This document shows, piece after piece, positions 29,256-37,713 of a DNA stretch of 37,716 nt; the stretch's first letter is position 1; each line of letters opens with the position of its first letter. A program made the translations under genes and the position numbers. Origin of the DNA: Exiguobacterium sp. (GTDB lineage: Bacteria > Bacillota > Bacilli > Exiguobacteriales > Exiguobacteriaceae); the NCBI RefSeq assembly GCF_020832205.1, contig NZ_JAFIFD010000045.1, positions 1 through 37,716 of the forward strand, in the 5' to 3' direction. Under the pieces are notes generated by a model, which saw only the letters and a list, made by a program, of their open reading frames with translations, was not told the DNA's origin and made no database searches.

Positions 29256-29909
29256 TCACAATTTTTGTCCGTTAGGCGGATGGACGCGCGTGATGCTGCC
29301 CCAGAAGTTGAACTCGTTGAAATCGATGTACCGGATATCTTCGGAGCGGTTGTCGAGCACTTCGAGCAAGACGAGGTCAGCGTAGCCGGGCTTTTTATAG
29401 ATGATATAGCCGATTCCCGTGACAGAATGATTTTTATAAAACCCGTTCGCCATGTTCAAGATGAACGGACGATTGGCGAGGAGCTCACGCTCGAACGTCG
29501 ACCATTTCCAGAGATAGCGGGAACTGCCGTGACCAGAATAGCCGTATCGTTCCCACAGTTTCGTCACGATTGTACTGATGCGTGTCGGAGGGGTCCCTTT
29601 TTCGTCTTTGAATTGATGCCGAACGGCGATGTCCCGCACATCTTGTTGGATCACGAACACGTCCTCCGGGATGTTAGGATAGCCATGGTCCCGGTAATAG
29701 CGGAAGATTGCCGTGATCGAGGTGAGGGTACAATTATTCTTCGCCCCGTTAAACGTTCGTTGCAACAGGGCCGGTACCCCATCGATTCGTTTTTCTTCTT
29801 TCACGGACCAATGGCCGTGATAACGGTCATCTACATAAACTTGTGGGTTGATGATTCCGGCATAGCCTCTCTTTGCGGTCTCGAGTTGTCCGGCAAAATG
29901 GTCCTCCAC
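29256..29909 (-). CDS. Peptidase C39-like (papain-fold) protein
   Basis: A 217-residue protein with a C39-like cysteine-peptidase layout: Cys60 in NNCTLTSITAIFRYY as the nucleophile, His in KNHSVTGIGY and Asp in EVLDNRSEDIRY. The region between fits the papain-like fold. No signal peptide, ABC-transporter domain or GG-leader peptide gene is seen, so a cytosolic or non-classical role is likely. The start GTG at 29909 is supported by AAAAAGGAGGGG; the frame stays open upstream to 29987, but those residues would be encoded by the promoter and terminator region. A TATAAT (29932-29937) lies just before it. Confidence 0.72.
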   Translation of the reverse strand: MEDHFAGQLETAKRGYAGIINPQVYVDDRYHGHWSVKEEKRIDGVPALLQRTFNGAKNNCTLTSITAIFRYYRDHGYPNIPEDVFVIQQDVRDIAVRHQFKDEKGTPPTRISTIVTKLWERYGYSGHGSSRYLWKWSTFERELLANRPFILNMANGFYKNHSVTGIGYIIYKKPGYADLVLLEVLDNRSEDIRYIDFNEFNFWGSITRVHPPNGQKL

Positions 29910-29942
29910 GGTCGACCCCTCCTTTTTCTTTATTATACAAAC

Positions 29943-29977
29943 AACGCCTCTTCTCAGGTAATACGAGAAGAGGCGTT
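29943..29977 (-). terminator. Terminator of the YjiH-type transporter gene
   Basis: ACGCCTCTTCTC and GAGAAGAGGCGT form a perfect 12-base stem. On the minus strand a GTTGTTTGT tract follows, so it is T-rich but interrupted. Confidence 0.75.
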
Positions 29978-29983
29978 CTGTCG

Positions 29984-31360
29984 TCAAAAGACCAAGTGAG
30001 CAATCCCGACAATGATCGGGAGCGTGATGAACGTCCGGAGCAAGAAGATGAGGACGAGGTCGAAGAATGAAATTGGCAGTTTCGAACCGAGGAGGAGTCC
30101 CCCGACTTCTGACATGAAGATGAGCTGGGTAACCGATACGGTGGCGATGATGAAGCGAGTCATCTCGCTCTCGATGCCACTACCGAGGACGGCCGGTAAG
30201 AACATATCGGCGAAACCGACGACCATCGTCTGGGCGGCGGCTTCCGCTTCCGGTACTTGGAGCAACATCAAAATCGGTTCGAACGGTTTACCGAGAATCG
30301 TGAAGAGCGGCGTGTACTCCGCGATGACGAGCGCGATCGTCCCGACGGCCATGACGATCGGCAAGATGCCGAGCCACATGTCGAGCACGTTTTGGAAGCC
30401 ATCTTTTACTGTGGCGACAAAGCTCTTGCTTGAACGTGATTTGAGCAACGCTTGGCGAAGTGCCCATTTTGGCATCGCCACGTTCGCCGGTACCGGCTCT
30501 TCCGGTTTCAGTTCGGTTTCTTCGTAAGGTGTGTCCGCCTTCTTCGACAACGGATAGATCCGTGGCATGATGAGCGCGGCGACGACACCGGATACGACGA
30601 TAGCCCCATAATACTGTAAGAAGTAGGCGTCGAGTTCCATGTACGACAAGATGACGATGGTGAACGTGATTGAGACGACCGAGAACGTCGTGGCGATGAC
30701 AGCGGCTTCCCGCTTCGTGTAGTAGCCGTTCTCGTATTGTTTCGTCGTCAACAGGATTCCGATTGTCGCATCTCCGACCCAAGACGCGAGCGAGTCAAGC
30801 GAAGCCCGGCCCGGCAGTTTGAAGAGCGGGCGCATCACTTTGATGAGCATCGTCCCGACGAACTCGAGCAGACCGAAGTTCAAGAGGAGCGGAAGTAACA
30901 TCCCGGCAAACAAGAACGTCGCGAACAAGATTGGAATCAAGTCATAAAGCAATAGTCCGCCTGTATACTCGGACGTGATCATCTCTGGTCCGATGACGAG
31001 AAGCGTCATCACTCCGGCGATGAAACCGACGACCCGCATCCCGAACCAGAACGGTGTCACGTTTAACAGTGAGTTGAAGTGCGGCCGTTCGAGCACGAAC
31101 GCCGGTTTAGCCAAATACGTCCAAAGTGAACCGAGCACCGAGATCCCCATCATGATGACGGCGAGCGTCGGTACGATTCCCCCGATCAAGTCGATCAATT
31201 GGTTCGATAAGAAGGCGACCGGGATCGTGAACCCGTCGTCGGTCGGAATCGGTACGATGAAGAACATGAGCCCGATTAAAGATGGAATGATAAATTTCAA
31301 ATAGTCGTTGGACGTGAATGATGTCCCGTCCTGGCCAGGCCTGTTTGGTGTTTGATTCAT
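29984..31360 (-). CDS. yjiH: YjiH-family membrane transporter (nucleoside-recognition Gate domains)
   Basis: A 458-residue polytopic membrane protein of the YjiH family, with about ten hydrophobic helices. It has two Gate-type nucleoside-recognition segments: LDSLASWVGDATIGILLTT-like in the first half and MVVGFADMFLPAVLGSG in the second. A charged cytoplasmic loop at about 270-315 separates the halves. The transported substrate is unproven; related Gate proteins handle nucleosides or metals. It starts at 31360 in MNQTPNRPGQ with a GGGG-type site upstream and is monocistronic. Confidence 0.85.
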   Translation of the reverse strand: MNQTPNRPGQDGTSFTSNDYLKFIIPSLIGLMFFIVPIPTDDGFTIPVAFLSNQLIDLIGGIVPTLAVIMMGISVLGSLWTYLAKPAFVLERPHFNSLLNVTPFWFGMRVVGFIAGVMTLLVIGPEMITSEYTGGLLLYDLIPILFATFLFAGMLLPLLLNFGLLEFVGTMLIKVMRPLFKLPGRASLDSLASWVGDATIGILLTTKQYENGYYTKREAAVIATTFSVVSITFTIVILSYMELDAYFLQYYGAIVVSGVVAALIMPRIYPLSKKADTPYEETELKPEEPVPANVAMPKWALRQALLKSRSSKSFVATVKDGFQNVLDMWLGILPIVMAVGTIALVIAEYTPLFTILGKPFEPILMLLQVPEAEAAAQTMVVGFADMFLPAVLGSGIESEMTRFIIATVSVTQLIFMSEVGGLLLGSKLPISFFDLVLIFLLRTFITLPIIVGIAHLVF

Positions 31361-31457
31361 GTTGTTTACCCCATTTCCCCGAGAATGTAGTGGACCGCTC
31401 GCGTGTCCCCATCACGTCTGCGGCATCATGCTATGAAGGAATAACGTCTTCCCATTC

Positions 31458-31487
31458 ATTATAGAGAAGAAAAACGATGACAAGCAA
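31458..31487 (-). promoter_or_regulatory. Promoter of the YjiH-type gene
   Basis: On the minus strand TTGCTT (31482-31487), 18 bases, perfect TATAAT (31458-31463), giving a leader of about 90 bases. A GCAAC/GTTGC inverted repeat (31484-31498) overlaps the -35. Further upstream at 31506-31524 is a small GTCTTTT hairpin with a minus-strand T-run. Confidence 0.6.
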
Positions 31488-31629
31488 CAACTCGTTGCAA
31501 TTTTCTGAAAAAAGACAACCGTCTTTTGAGCGTCCGACTCGTATTCTTTTCTTCACTTTAGTATGATGACGGCGAGTCTTACAAATCCGAGATATTCACC
31601 ATATATACTATAGAAGTGGAGAGATGGAC

Positions 31630-32622
31630 ATGAGATTAAGTGTACTCGACCAAGCACCGGTCACGTCCGGGCATACGTCAGAACATGCCCTAGCAAGCGC
31701 GGTCGAGCTCGCGCAAGTAGCGGAAGAGCTCGGCTATCATCGAATGTGGATGGCGGAACATCATGGAGGCATGTCGTTCGCGAGTTCGGCGCCGGAAGTC
31801 GTCAGTGCCTATATCGCGGCCAAAACAGAGCGGATCCGCATCGGATCGGGCGGCATCATGATGATGCATTATTCGCCGCTCAAGATGGCTGAAGTGTTCA
31901 AGACGTTGAGCGCCCTCGCTCCTGGTCGAATCGATTTCGGCGTCGGTCGGGCGCCGGGCGGGGACGCCAACGCCATTTACGCGATGTCACAAGGGCAGAA
32001 GCCGATGATGGACGGGCTATACGAAAAACTTGAGACGACGCTCCAACTCATCAACGATGAGACGCCGGAAGAACGATGGTATAAAACGACGCCAGCCGCA
32101 CCGACCGGGGTGACGCTTCCCGAGGCGTGGCTCCTCGGTTCGAGCGGGAACAGCGCCGTCCAAGCCGGACGGATGGGTGTCGGCTACTCGTTCGCTCAAT
32201 TCTTTAACGGAGAACTGAGCACCGATGCGCTCGATGCGTATCGTCATCATTTCCGTCCGTCCGCATTTATGGAAAAGCCCGACATTAACGTGACGTACCT
32301 CGTCACGACGGCCGAGACGGAGGAAGAAGCCGAATATTTGGCCCGTCCGTCCGACTTGTCCCGTTTGTTCTTGATGCGCGGTCAACTTCGTCAATTATTG
32401 AGCCCAGAGGCGGCGCACGAGTATCCGCTCACCGAGGTCGACAAAATTCACATCGCCAATAACCGGGCGATTCACCTCGTCGGGACGCCGAAACAAATCG
32501 CGACCCAGCTCCAAGAAGAAGCGGAACGCTATGGCTTCGATGAGGCGATGATTTGCAGCATTCAACATCAACAGTCCGACCGGTTAAACGTCTATCGCCT
32601 GCTCGCAAAAGAATTACTCTGA
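31630..32622 (+). CDS. Luciferase-like (LLM-class) flavin-dependent monooxygenase
   Basis: A 330-residue single-component bacterial-luciferase-like monooxygenase (TIM barrel, FMNH2-dependent). The opening LSVLDQAPV, the YHRMWMAEHHGG segment, RIRIGSGGIMM and the RIDFGVGRAPGGD loop are the standard signatures of this subgroup, often annotated MsnO8-type. The substrate is unknown. ATG 31630 is preferred because GTGGAGAG (31616-31623) then lies 6 bases upstream; the ATG at 31624 directly abuts it. It is monocistronic, with a shared terminator downstream. Confidence 0.9.
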   Translation: MRLSVLDQAPVTSGHTSEHALASAVELAQVAEELGYHRMWMAEHHGGMSFASSAPEVVSAYIAAKTERIRIGSGGIMMMHYSPLKMAEVFKTLSALAPGRIDFGVGRAPGGDANAIYAMSQGQKPMMDGLYEKLETTLQLINDETPEERWYKTTPAAPTGVTLPEAWLLGSSGNSAVQAGRMGVGYSFAQFFNGELSTDALDAYRHHFRPSAFMEKPDINVTYLVTTAETEEEAEYLARPSDLSRLFLMRGQLRQLLSPEAAHEYPLTEVDKIHIANNRAIHLVGTPKQIATQLQEEAERYGFDEAMICSIQHQQSDRLNVYRLLAKELL

Positions 32623-32623
32623 C

Positions 32624-32660
32624 GAAACGCTCCTTCTCTCATATCGGGAAGGAGCGTTTT
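32624..32660. terminator. Bidirectional terminator
   Basis: GAAACGCTCCTTC and GAAGGAGCGTTTTC pair with a loop of about ten bases and flanking U-runs, between convergent genes. Confidence 0.9.
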
Positions 32661-32663
32661 CAA

Positions 32664-32975
32664 TTAACGGAACAGTTGCATGATCACGAACAAGGCGACG
32701 AGTCCCCCGAGCGACATGGTGAAAAAGACGGCGACCGAGCGCTCGTGATTGCGAAAAATCGTGTACAAACCGACGACGAAAGCGCCGAGCGCGGCAGTTA
32801 AAGCTGCCATCGACACGACGGTCGCCCACGTGTTGTCGAAAAGTGCGTTAACGTTGAACGGCTGGCCTGACTGGACGATGAGGGTGGAAACAATCAAGAG
32901 AAGAAACACAGCGAGCAACAATCCGACCGACCATTTGCCGGGCCGGGTCTGTGGGTAGACGTTTCGACTGAGCAT
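32664..32975 (-). CDS. Small three-helix membrane protein (paralogue of 27595-27921)
   Basis: A 103-residue integral membrane protein: GKWSVGLLLAVFLLLIVSTL opens the first helix (13-35), the second contains ALGAFVVGLYTIF (about 60-75) and the third is the C-terminal LGGLVALFVIMQLF. It shares layout and motifs with the 108-residue protein at 27595-27921. The N-terminal 12 residues (MLSRNVYPQTRP) are cytoplasmic-type. Function is unknown. It starts at 32975 behind GAGGTGA, convergent with the monooxygenase gene and divergent from the large cyclic-di-GMP gene. Confidence 0.8.
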   Translation of the reverse strand: MLSRNVYPQTRPGKWSVGLLLAVFLLLIVSTLIVQSGQPFNVNALFDNTWATVVSMAALTAALGAFVVGLYTIFRNHERSVAVFFTMSLGGLVALFVIMQLFR

Positions 32976-33028
32976 GATGGTTCACCTCGCTTTAGGACTG
33001 GATTCATTACTCTTTACCCGATTTTTAG

Positions 33029-33060
33029 GGAAAACGTTGAAAAACGTTTTCCCTTTTTTG
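33029..33060 (+). terminator. Orphan plus-strand terminator upstream of the cyclic-di-GMP gene
   Basis: GGGAAAACGTT and AACGTTTTCCC pair perfectly around a short A-rich loop and are followed by T6. No plus-strand gene ends here; the nearest upstream plus-strand gene already has a terminator at 32624-32660. It could stop a short unannotated RNA, insulate the next promoter, or be an operator (GAAAACGTTTTC-like). Confidence 0.65.
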
Positions 33061-33071
33061 AAACGGTTTTG

Positions 33072-33100
33072 TGAACAAAGCGAGTTAAAAGTTCTACACT
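33072..33100 (+). promoter_or_regulatory. Promoter of the cyclic-di-GMP gene
   Basis: TGAACA (33072-33077), 17 bases, TACACT (33095-33100), 31 bases before the ATG. It is a moderate match to sigma-A. Confidence 0.55.
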
Positions 33101-33131
33101 AGAGGAAACAGACATTGCTTGGAGGTACAGT

Positions 33132-36100
33132 ATGCAACAGATGAAGGCCGACCCGCATTATTTATTCGATGTATTCGTTCATTTGTATCGCATGGTTTTT
33201 TTAATGGAAGTGACGCCAATCGGATATCGTTACGTCCGTGTCAGTGAGCAAGGGAAGCTCGCTTCGATGCTGCCGGACGATGTGGCTGGCCGTTACTTGC
33301 ATGAGATGTACTCGGCCGACGTCGCGGATGAACTGATCACGCATTACGATGCGGTGACCGCGACACGTGAACCGGTTTATTTCATGTCGAAGATGAACAT
33401 CGAATCGAATACGGCCCGTTTCGCCTCATCTGTTCTCATGCCGCTCGAAGACAAACGAGGGGAGGTTCGGTACGTGCTCGGTTTGACGACCGATTTGTCG
33501 GAAGAAGCGGAAATGAAACTGTTGTCGAGTATTGAGCATATCGATTATTTGACGGGTATGCCGAACTTGATGAAAGTGAAGCTCGAACTCGAGAAGCTGT
33601 TCACACAAGAGAGCGGACGTGAACTGACGAGCATCATCCGACTGCACATCAACCGCTTTAAAATCGTCCTCTCGCTTCAAGGAATCGAGCAGTCGCATCA
33701 ACTCATCAAAGACATGACGCGCCGTCTGTCGGACATACTGCCTGTAGGATCGATCATCGGACGTGTCGACGGAGAAGATTTTATCGTCGTGTTGCCGCAC
33801 ACATCGATTGAGACGGCCTATCATCACGGGGAACGCTTGCTTGCCGCCATCGCAGACTATACGTACGAGGTGGCCGAGACCGAATTCGCGCTTTCGGGCT
33901 GCATCGGGCTCAGTGCCGGGTACGAGAATGCGGACCGTGTCATCATGAACGCATCGACAGCATTGCTCGAGGCGCGACAGGCCGGAAAACAGATGATTCG
34001 GGTATATGAGAAAGACGATTACGTCCAACATTATATCGATGAGATGACAATCGAGATGGAACTCGTCAAAGGACTGAAAGCGAACGAGTTGAGCGTCGTC
34101 TATCAACCGCGCGTCAGTTGTCATGACGGGACGGTCCATTTTGAGGCGCTCGTCCGTTGGCGCAGTGCCTCCCTCGGGAACGTCTCACCGGAAACGTTCA
34201 TCCGGATCGCTGAGAAATCACTATTGATCGAGGACGTCACGGGTTTCGTCATCGAACAAGTTTGCCGGGACGTGATCGAACAGCCAGACGTATTCAATGG
34301 CCGCCGTGTCGCCATCAACGTCTCTCCGGTCGTCTTCCGCCAAACGTATATGCGTGATGTCTTGACCGTTTTGACGTCGCACGGGCTGACATCGGATCAA
34401 TTCGAGTTTGAGATCACGGAGCATACGCTCATGCAAGAGCCGCTTGTCGGCATTCAGACCGTCGATTATTTGAAGACGAAAGGGTTCCGCATTCTCATCG
34501 ATGATTTTGGCGTCAGCTATTCGTCGCTCAACTATTTGAAGATGTTTGACATCGATGGGATCAAAATCGACCGTTCGTTCATTAGTCAGCTCGATAAAGA
34601 CAACGGCTTAAAAGAGTACGAGATCGTCAAACTGATCATCTCGCTCGCTAAAAAGTTGAACCTCGAAGTCACGGCCGAAGGGGTGGAGACGGAAGAACAG
34701 TATCGTGCCATCGAACGGCTCGGATGTGACGAGGTGCAAGGTTATTTCTTCAGTCGGCCACTGGCGCGAACGGACGTCCAAGCCGCCCTCGACGCGCTCG
34801 AACACCATTTCGCGGCGTTGCGCCACGATGCGTCGGGACGCCAAGAGGCGATCACGTCACTCGACGAGAGCGAGACGGAACGGTTGAAAGCGATTCTTCG
34901 CCTCGAGATCTTGCATTCGCCGCGTGAAGAACGTTACGACCGAATCAGCCGGCTCGTGGCGAAGACGCTCGACATGCCGGTCGCCCTCATCTCGATATTG
35001 ACGACGGACCAACAGTGGATCAAGTCGTGCCAAGGGGTAGTCCTCGAGCAGCTGCACGTCGATCGTAAGTTCACACTGTGTGATCGCGTCGTGCTCGGCA
35101 AAGAAGCGCTCGTCATCGAGGACGTCGAGTCGTCCGAGTCTTTAAATGACAATCCGCTCCTTGAAGGAATCGGGTTTTATGCCGGGGTGCCTCTCATTAC
35201 GCGAAGCGGTCACGCCATCGGAACGCTCTGTGTCACGGACGAACTGGCGCGAACGTTTGACAGAGAGGCGCTGCGGACGCTTGAAGATTTCGCACGTTGG
35301 GTGATGTCTGAAATCGAACTGACGGAACAGACGAGAGCGGAGACACGGCGTCAACAGACGCTCGAATCGCTTTACGAAGTGACCGCGCTCCATGCTCCGT
35401 TCCCGGAAAAGCTGAAACGGATTCAGACGGTGTTGAGGGAGTGGCTCGGTTATTCTCATGCCGTCGCGTTTACAGTGGAAGGCGGCTATCACTCGATCTC
35501 TTCAGACGGGAACACGTTACTCGAGTGGACAGATGAGCGTCTCCGCCAAGTCGAGGCGCTCGTAAAAAGCGGGCATCAGAAACTAGGACGGACTGAACTG
35601 GTCATCGATGGCGTCGAACTCTCCGCCATGATCAGCTTGCCGCTCGTGAATGAAGGGAAAACGTTCGGTTGGGTCGTCTTTCTCGCCGAACATGGAAGTC
35701 TTGAGGACGTCGTCGATCAAGTCGCGCGGCAAGAGATGACGGACACGATCTTGCTCGTGACGCGTTGGATGGAGAACGAGATTCGACGCGAGCGCAAGCA
35801 TCAAGAAGTCATCGAACTCATCACGAAGGACGGGTTGACGAAGCTTGGAAACCGCCATTCACTCATGACGGATTTGCGTCAAAAAATGAACCGAAAACAG
35901 GCCGTCGCGCTTCTGTTCATCGACTTGGACGACTTTAAGCGAATCAACGACACATACGGACATCTCGTTGGGGATGAAGTGCTCATCGAAACGGCGAAGC
36001 GAATCCGTTCGTTCAGTCGCTTCCATGAAGGAAAGGCGTATCGCTTCGCTGGAGATGAATTTTTAATCGTCATCGAAGGGGAAGCGGGCACGCTTGAAAA

Positions 36101-36320
36101 TGAGGTGTTTGAACAGTTGACGGCCTTGATTTCCCAGGAAATGTTGGTCGGCGACGAACTATCTCTCCAATTGTCGGCGAGCATCGGAGTCGCTTATTCG
36201 ACGACAGAACTCGCTTCGCTCGATGCGCTCATCCATCATTCGGATGCGGCGATGTACGTCGCCAAAAACTGCGGGGGCGACGGATTTTACGTATATGACT
36301 CATTTCAAGAGTACGACTGA
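33132..36320 (+). CDS. PAS-GGDEF-EAL-GAF-GAF-GGDEF cyclic-di-GMP turnover protein
   Basis: A 1062-residue cytoplasmic signalling protein. Domains in order: PAS-like (about 10-125); a degenerate GGDEF (135-295) whose signature is DGEDF at 213-217; an EAL phosphodiesterase (305-560) with E338-A-L, Asn396, Glu427/Glu430, Asp457-Asp458, Lys478 and Glu516/Glu519 all present; two GAF-like domains (588-735 and 742-880); and a C-terminal GGDEF (888-1055) with AGDEF at 973-977, expected to be active. No canonical RxxD inhibitory site precedes it. It could both make and break cyclic-di-GMP under separate sensors. No membrane helix is seen. ATG 33132 has TTGGAGG. It looks like two ordinary proteins fused. 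Confidence 0.9.
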   Translation: MQQMKADPHYLFDVFVHLYRMVFLMEVTPIGYRYVRVSEQGKLASMLPDDVAGRYLHEMYSADVADELITHYDAVTATREPVYFMSKMNIESNTARFASSVLMPLEDKRGEVRYVLGLTTDLSEEAEMKLLSSIEHIDYLTGMPNLMKVKLELEKLFTQESGRELTSIIRLHINRFKIVLSLQGIEQSHQLIKDMTRRLSDILPVGSIIGRVDGEDFIVVLPHTSIETAYHHGERLLAAIADYTYEVAETEFALSGCIGLSAGYENADRVIMNASTALLEARQAGKQMIRVYEKDDYVQHYIDEMTIEMELVKGLKANELSVVYQPRVSCHDGTVHFEALVRWRSASLGNVSPETFIRIAEKSLLIEDVTGFVIEQVCRDVIEQPDVFNGRRVAINVSPVVFRQTYMRDVLTVLTSHGLTSDQFEFEITEHTLMQEPLVGIQTVDYLKTKGFRILIDDFGVSYSSLNYLKMFDIDGIKIDRSFISQLDKDNGLKEYEIVKLIISLAKKLNLEVTAEGVETEEQYRAIERLGCDEVQGYFFSRPLARTDVQAALDALEHHFAALRHDASGRQEAITSLDESETERLKAILRLEILHSPREERYDRISRLVAKTLDMPVALISILTTDQQWIKSCQGVVLEQLHVDRKFTLCDRVVLGKEALVIEDVESSESLNDNPLLEGIGFYAGVPLITRSGHAIGTLCVTDELARTFDREALRTLEDFARWVMSEIELTEQTRAETRRQQTLESLYEVTALHAPFPEKLKRIQTVLREWLGYSHAVAFTVEGGYHSISSDGNTLLEWTDERLRQVEALVKSGHQKLGRTELVIDGVELSAMISLPLVNEGKTFGWVVFLAEHGSLEDVVDQVARQEMTDTILLVTRWMENEIRRERKHQEVIELITKDGLTKLGNRHSLMTDLRQKMNRKQAVALLFIDLDDFKRINDTYGHLVGDEVLIETAKRIRSFSRFHEGKAYRFAGDEFLIVIEGEAGTLENEVFEQLTALISQEMLVGDELSLQLSASIGVAYSTTELASLDALIHHSDAAMYVAKNCGGDGFYVYDSFQEYD

Positions 36321-36381
36321 GAATGGATCGGCAGACGAACGTCAGTCTGATTTGGTCCAACTAGTGAGGAGAGGATTGGAT

Positions 36382-37242
36382 TTGCAGAAGTTAGAGAGAC
36401 ATTCACCGCGTTTTTGGTACATGACACCTGTCGCAGAGACCGATCGGCCGATTTTAGGAGTGGTCGTCGGGGACACACACACGTTGTTGATCGACGCCGG
36501 CAACTCGGAATCCCATACGAACGCACTGCTAGACGCCTTGGCCGAGAACGGGTTGGCCCGTCCGACAATCGTCGCCTTGACACACTGGCATTGGGACCAT
36601 ATTTTCGGCCTTTCGGCGTTGCCTTGGACCGTTTCGATTGCGAGCGTGGAAACGAAAAACAAAATGGAACGGCTACTCCCGTATGAGTGGGATGACGCGT
36701 CGCTTGATGAACGCGTCGCGAGCGGGATCGAGATCCCGTTCTGTGCCGACGCCATCCGCCTTGAGTTTGGGGAAGCACGTACGATGCGCGTCGTCATGCC
36801 GACTTTAACGTTCGACGACTCGCTCACACTCGATCTCGGTGGCGTACATGTCATGTTGAAGCATGTCGGCGGTGACCATTCACCGGACGCTGTCGTCGCG
36901 TACATCCCGGAAGAGAAAGTGTTGTTCCTAGGAGATGCGCTTTACGCCAACTTATACGCTCCGTCTTGGCGGATGACGGCGGAGGAGACGCTCCGGTTGC
37001 TCGCCTTGCTGGACATGTTTGACGCGGAAGCGTACGTTTGGTCGCACGGCAGCGTCGCATCTCGTGCGGAATATGAGAAAGACCGTAATGTGCTGCGCCT
37101 ATTGGCGACCATCACGATGGATTTCCCGGGAAATAAACAAAGAATAACGGCTCAATACGAACGCCTGACAGGTCGTGCGGTCGAGGAAGAAGAAGAGGAA
37201 CTCATCACGTTCTTTGTGAACGGATCAAGGAGGGACGCATGA
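36382..37242 (+). CDS. Metallo-beta-lactamase-fold hydrolase
   Basis: A 286-residue MBL-fold hydrolase. The metal site HxHxDH is complete (His68, His70, Asp72, His73 in THWHWDH), followed by the GGDHSPD His, the FLGDALY Asp and the final WSHGS His. The substrate is unknown; relatives include glyoxalase II-like and lactonase-like enzymes. The start is a TTG at 36382, chosen because GAGGAGAGG lies 7 bases upstream and longer frames would overlap the end of the preceding gene. It follows that gene by 61 bases and overlaps the GNAT gene by 4, so the last two are coupled. Confidence 0.82.
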   Translation: MQKLERHSPRFWYMTPVAETDRPILGVVVGDTHTLLIDAGNSESHTNALLDALAENGLARPTIVALTHWHWDHIFGLSALPWTVSIASVETKNKMERLLPYEWDDASLDERVASGIEIPFCADAIRLEFGEARTMRVVMPTLTFDDSLTLDLGGVHVMLKHVGGDHSPDAVVAYIPEEKVLFLGDALYANLYAPSWRMTAEETLRLLALLDMFDAEAYVWSHGSVASRAEYEKDRNVLRLLATITMDFPGNKQRITAQYERLTGRAVEEEEEELITFFVNGSRRDA

Positions 37243-37679
37243 TGGAAATCGAGCAGATCGTCGTAGAAGACGAGGCGTTCCAACAGTTTTTGACGGAGCG
37301 TCTGCGCGCCTTCAACGACATGCACTCGGTCCATCATCGTGACATTCGGAACGCCGACGTCCCGGTCGTCCAATTCAAAGTGGAGCAAAACGATGAAGTG
37401 ATCGCCGGATTGTTCGGGAGCGTTTATTGGGGGTGGTTCGACCTCGACCGGTTATGGGTGGACGCGGCTCACGCCGGTACGGGTATCGGAACCCGGCTGC
37501 TTCAGGCAGGGGAACGTGAGGCGACCGTTCTCGGTGCGACCCGAGTGAAACTGACAACGTTCTCGTTTCAAGCGAAGACGTTCTATGAACGGCACGGCTA
37601 CGAAGTCGCGGGGGTGTTGCGCGACTATCCGCCGGGTGCCGATTATTACATGATGACGAAACGTTTGACCGACGTATAG
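37239..37679 (+). CDS. GNAT-family N-acetyltransferase
   Basis: A 146-residue acetyltransferase. The acetyl-CoA loop is HAGTGIGTRLL (78-88), following the LWVDAAH strand, and the C-terminal KTFYERHGYEVAGVL completes motif B. The acceptor is unknown. The ATG at 37239 overlaps the MBL stop codon (ATGA) and is preceded by AAGGAGG, indicating translational coupling; the second ATG at 37242 is nearly equivalent. A terminator follows, ending the unit near the window edge. Confidence 0.9.
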   Translation: MMEIEQIVVEDEAFQQFLTERLRAFNDMHSVHHRDIRNADVPVVQFKVEQNDEVIAGLFGSVYWGWFDLDRLWVDAAHAGTGIGTRLLQAGEREATVLGATRVKLTTFSFQAKTFYERHGYEVAGVLRDYPPGADYYMMTKRLTDV

Positions 37680-37686
37680 AAAAAGA

Positions 37687-37713
37687 CGACTCGCGCGAGT
37701 CGTGTGTTTTTTT
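37687..37713 (+). terminator. Terminator of the MBL-GNAT unit
   Basis: ACGACTCGC and GCGAGTCGT (37687-37704) pair perfectly, followed by GTG and T7. Confidence 0.88.
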
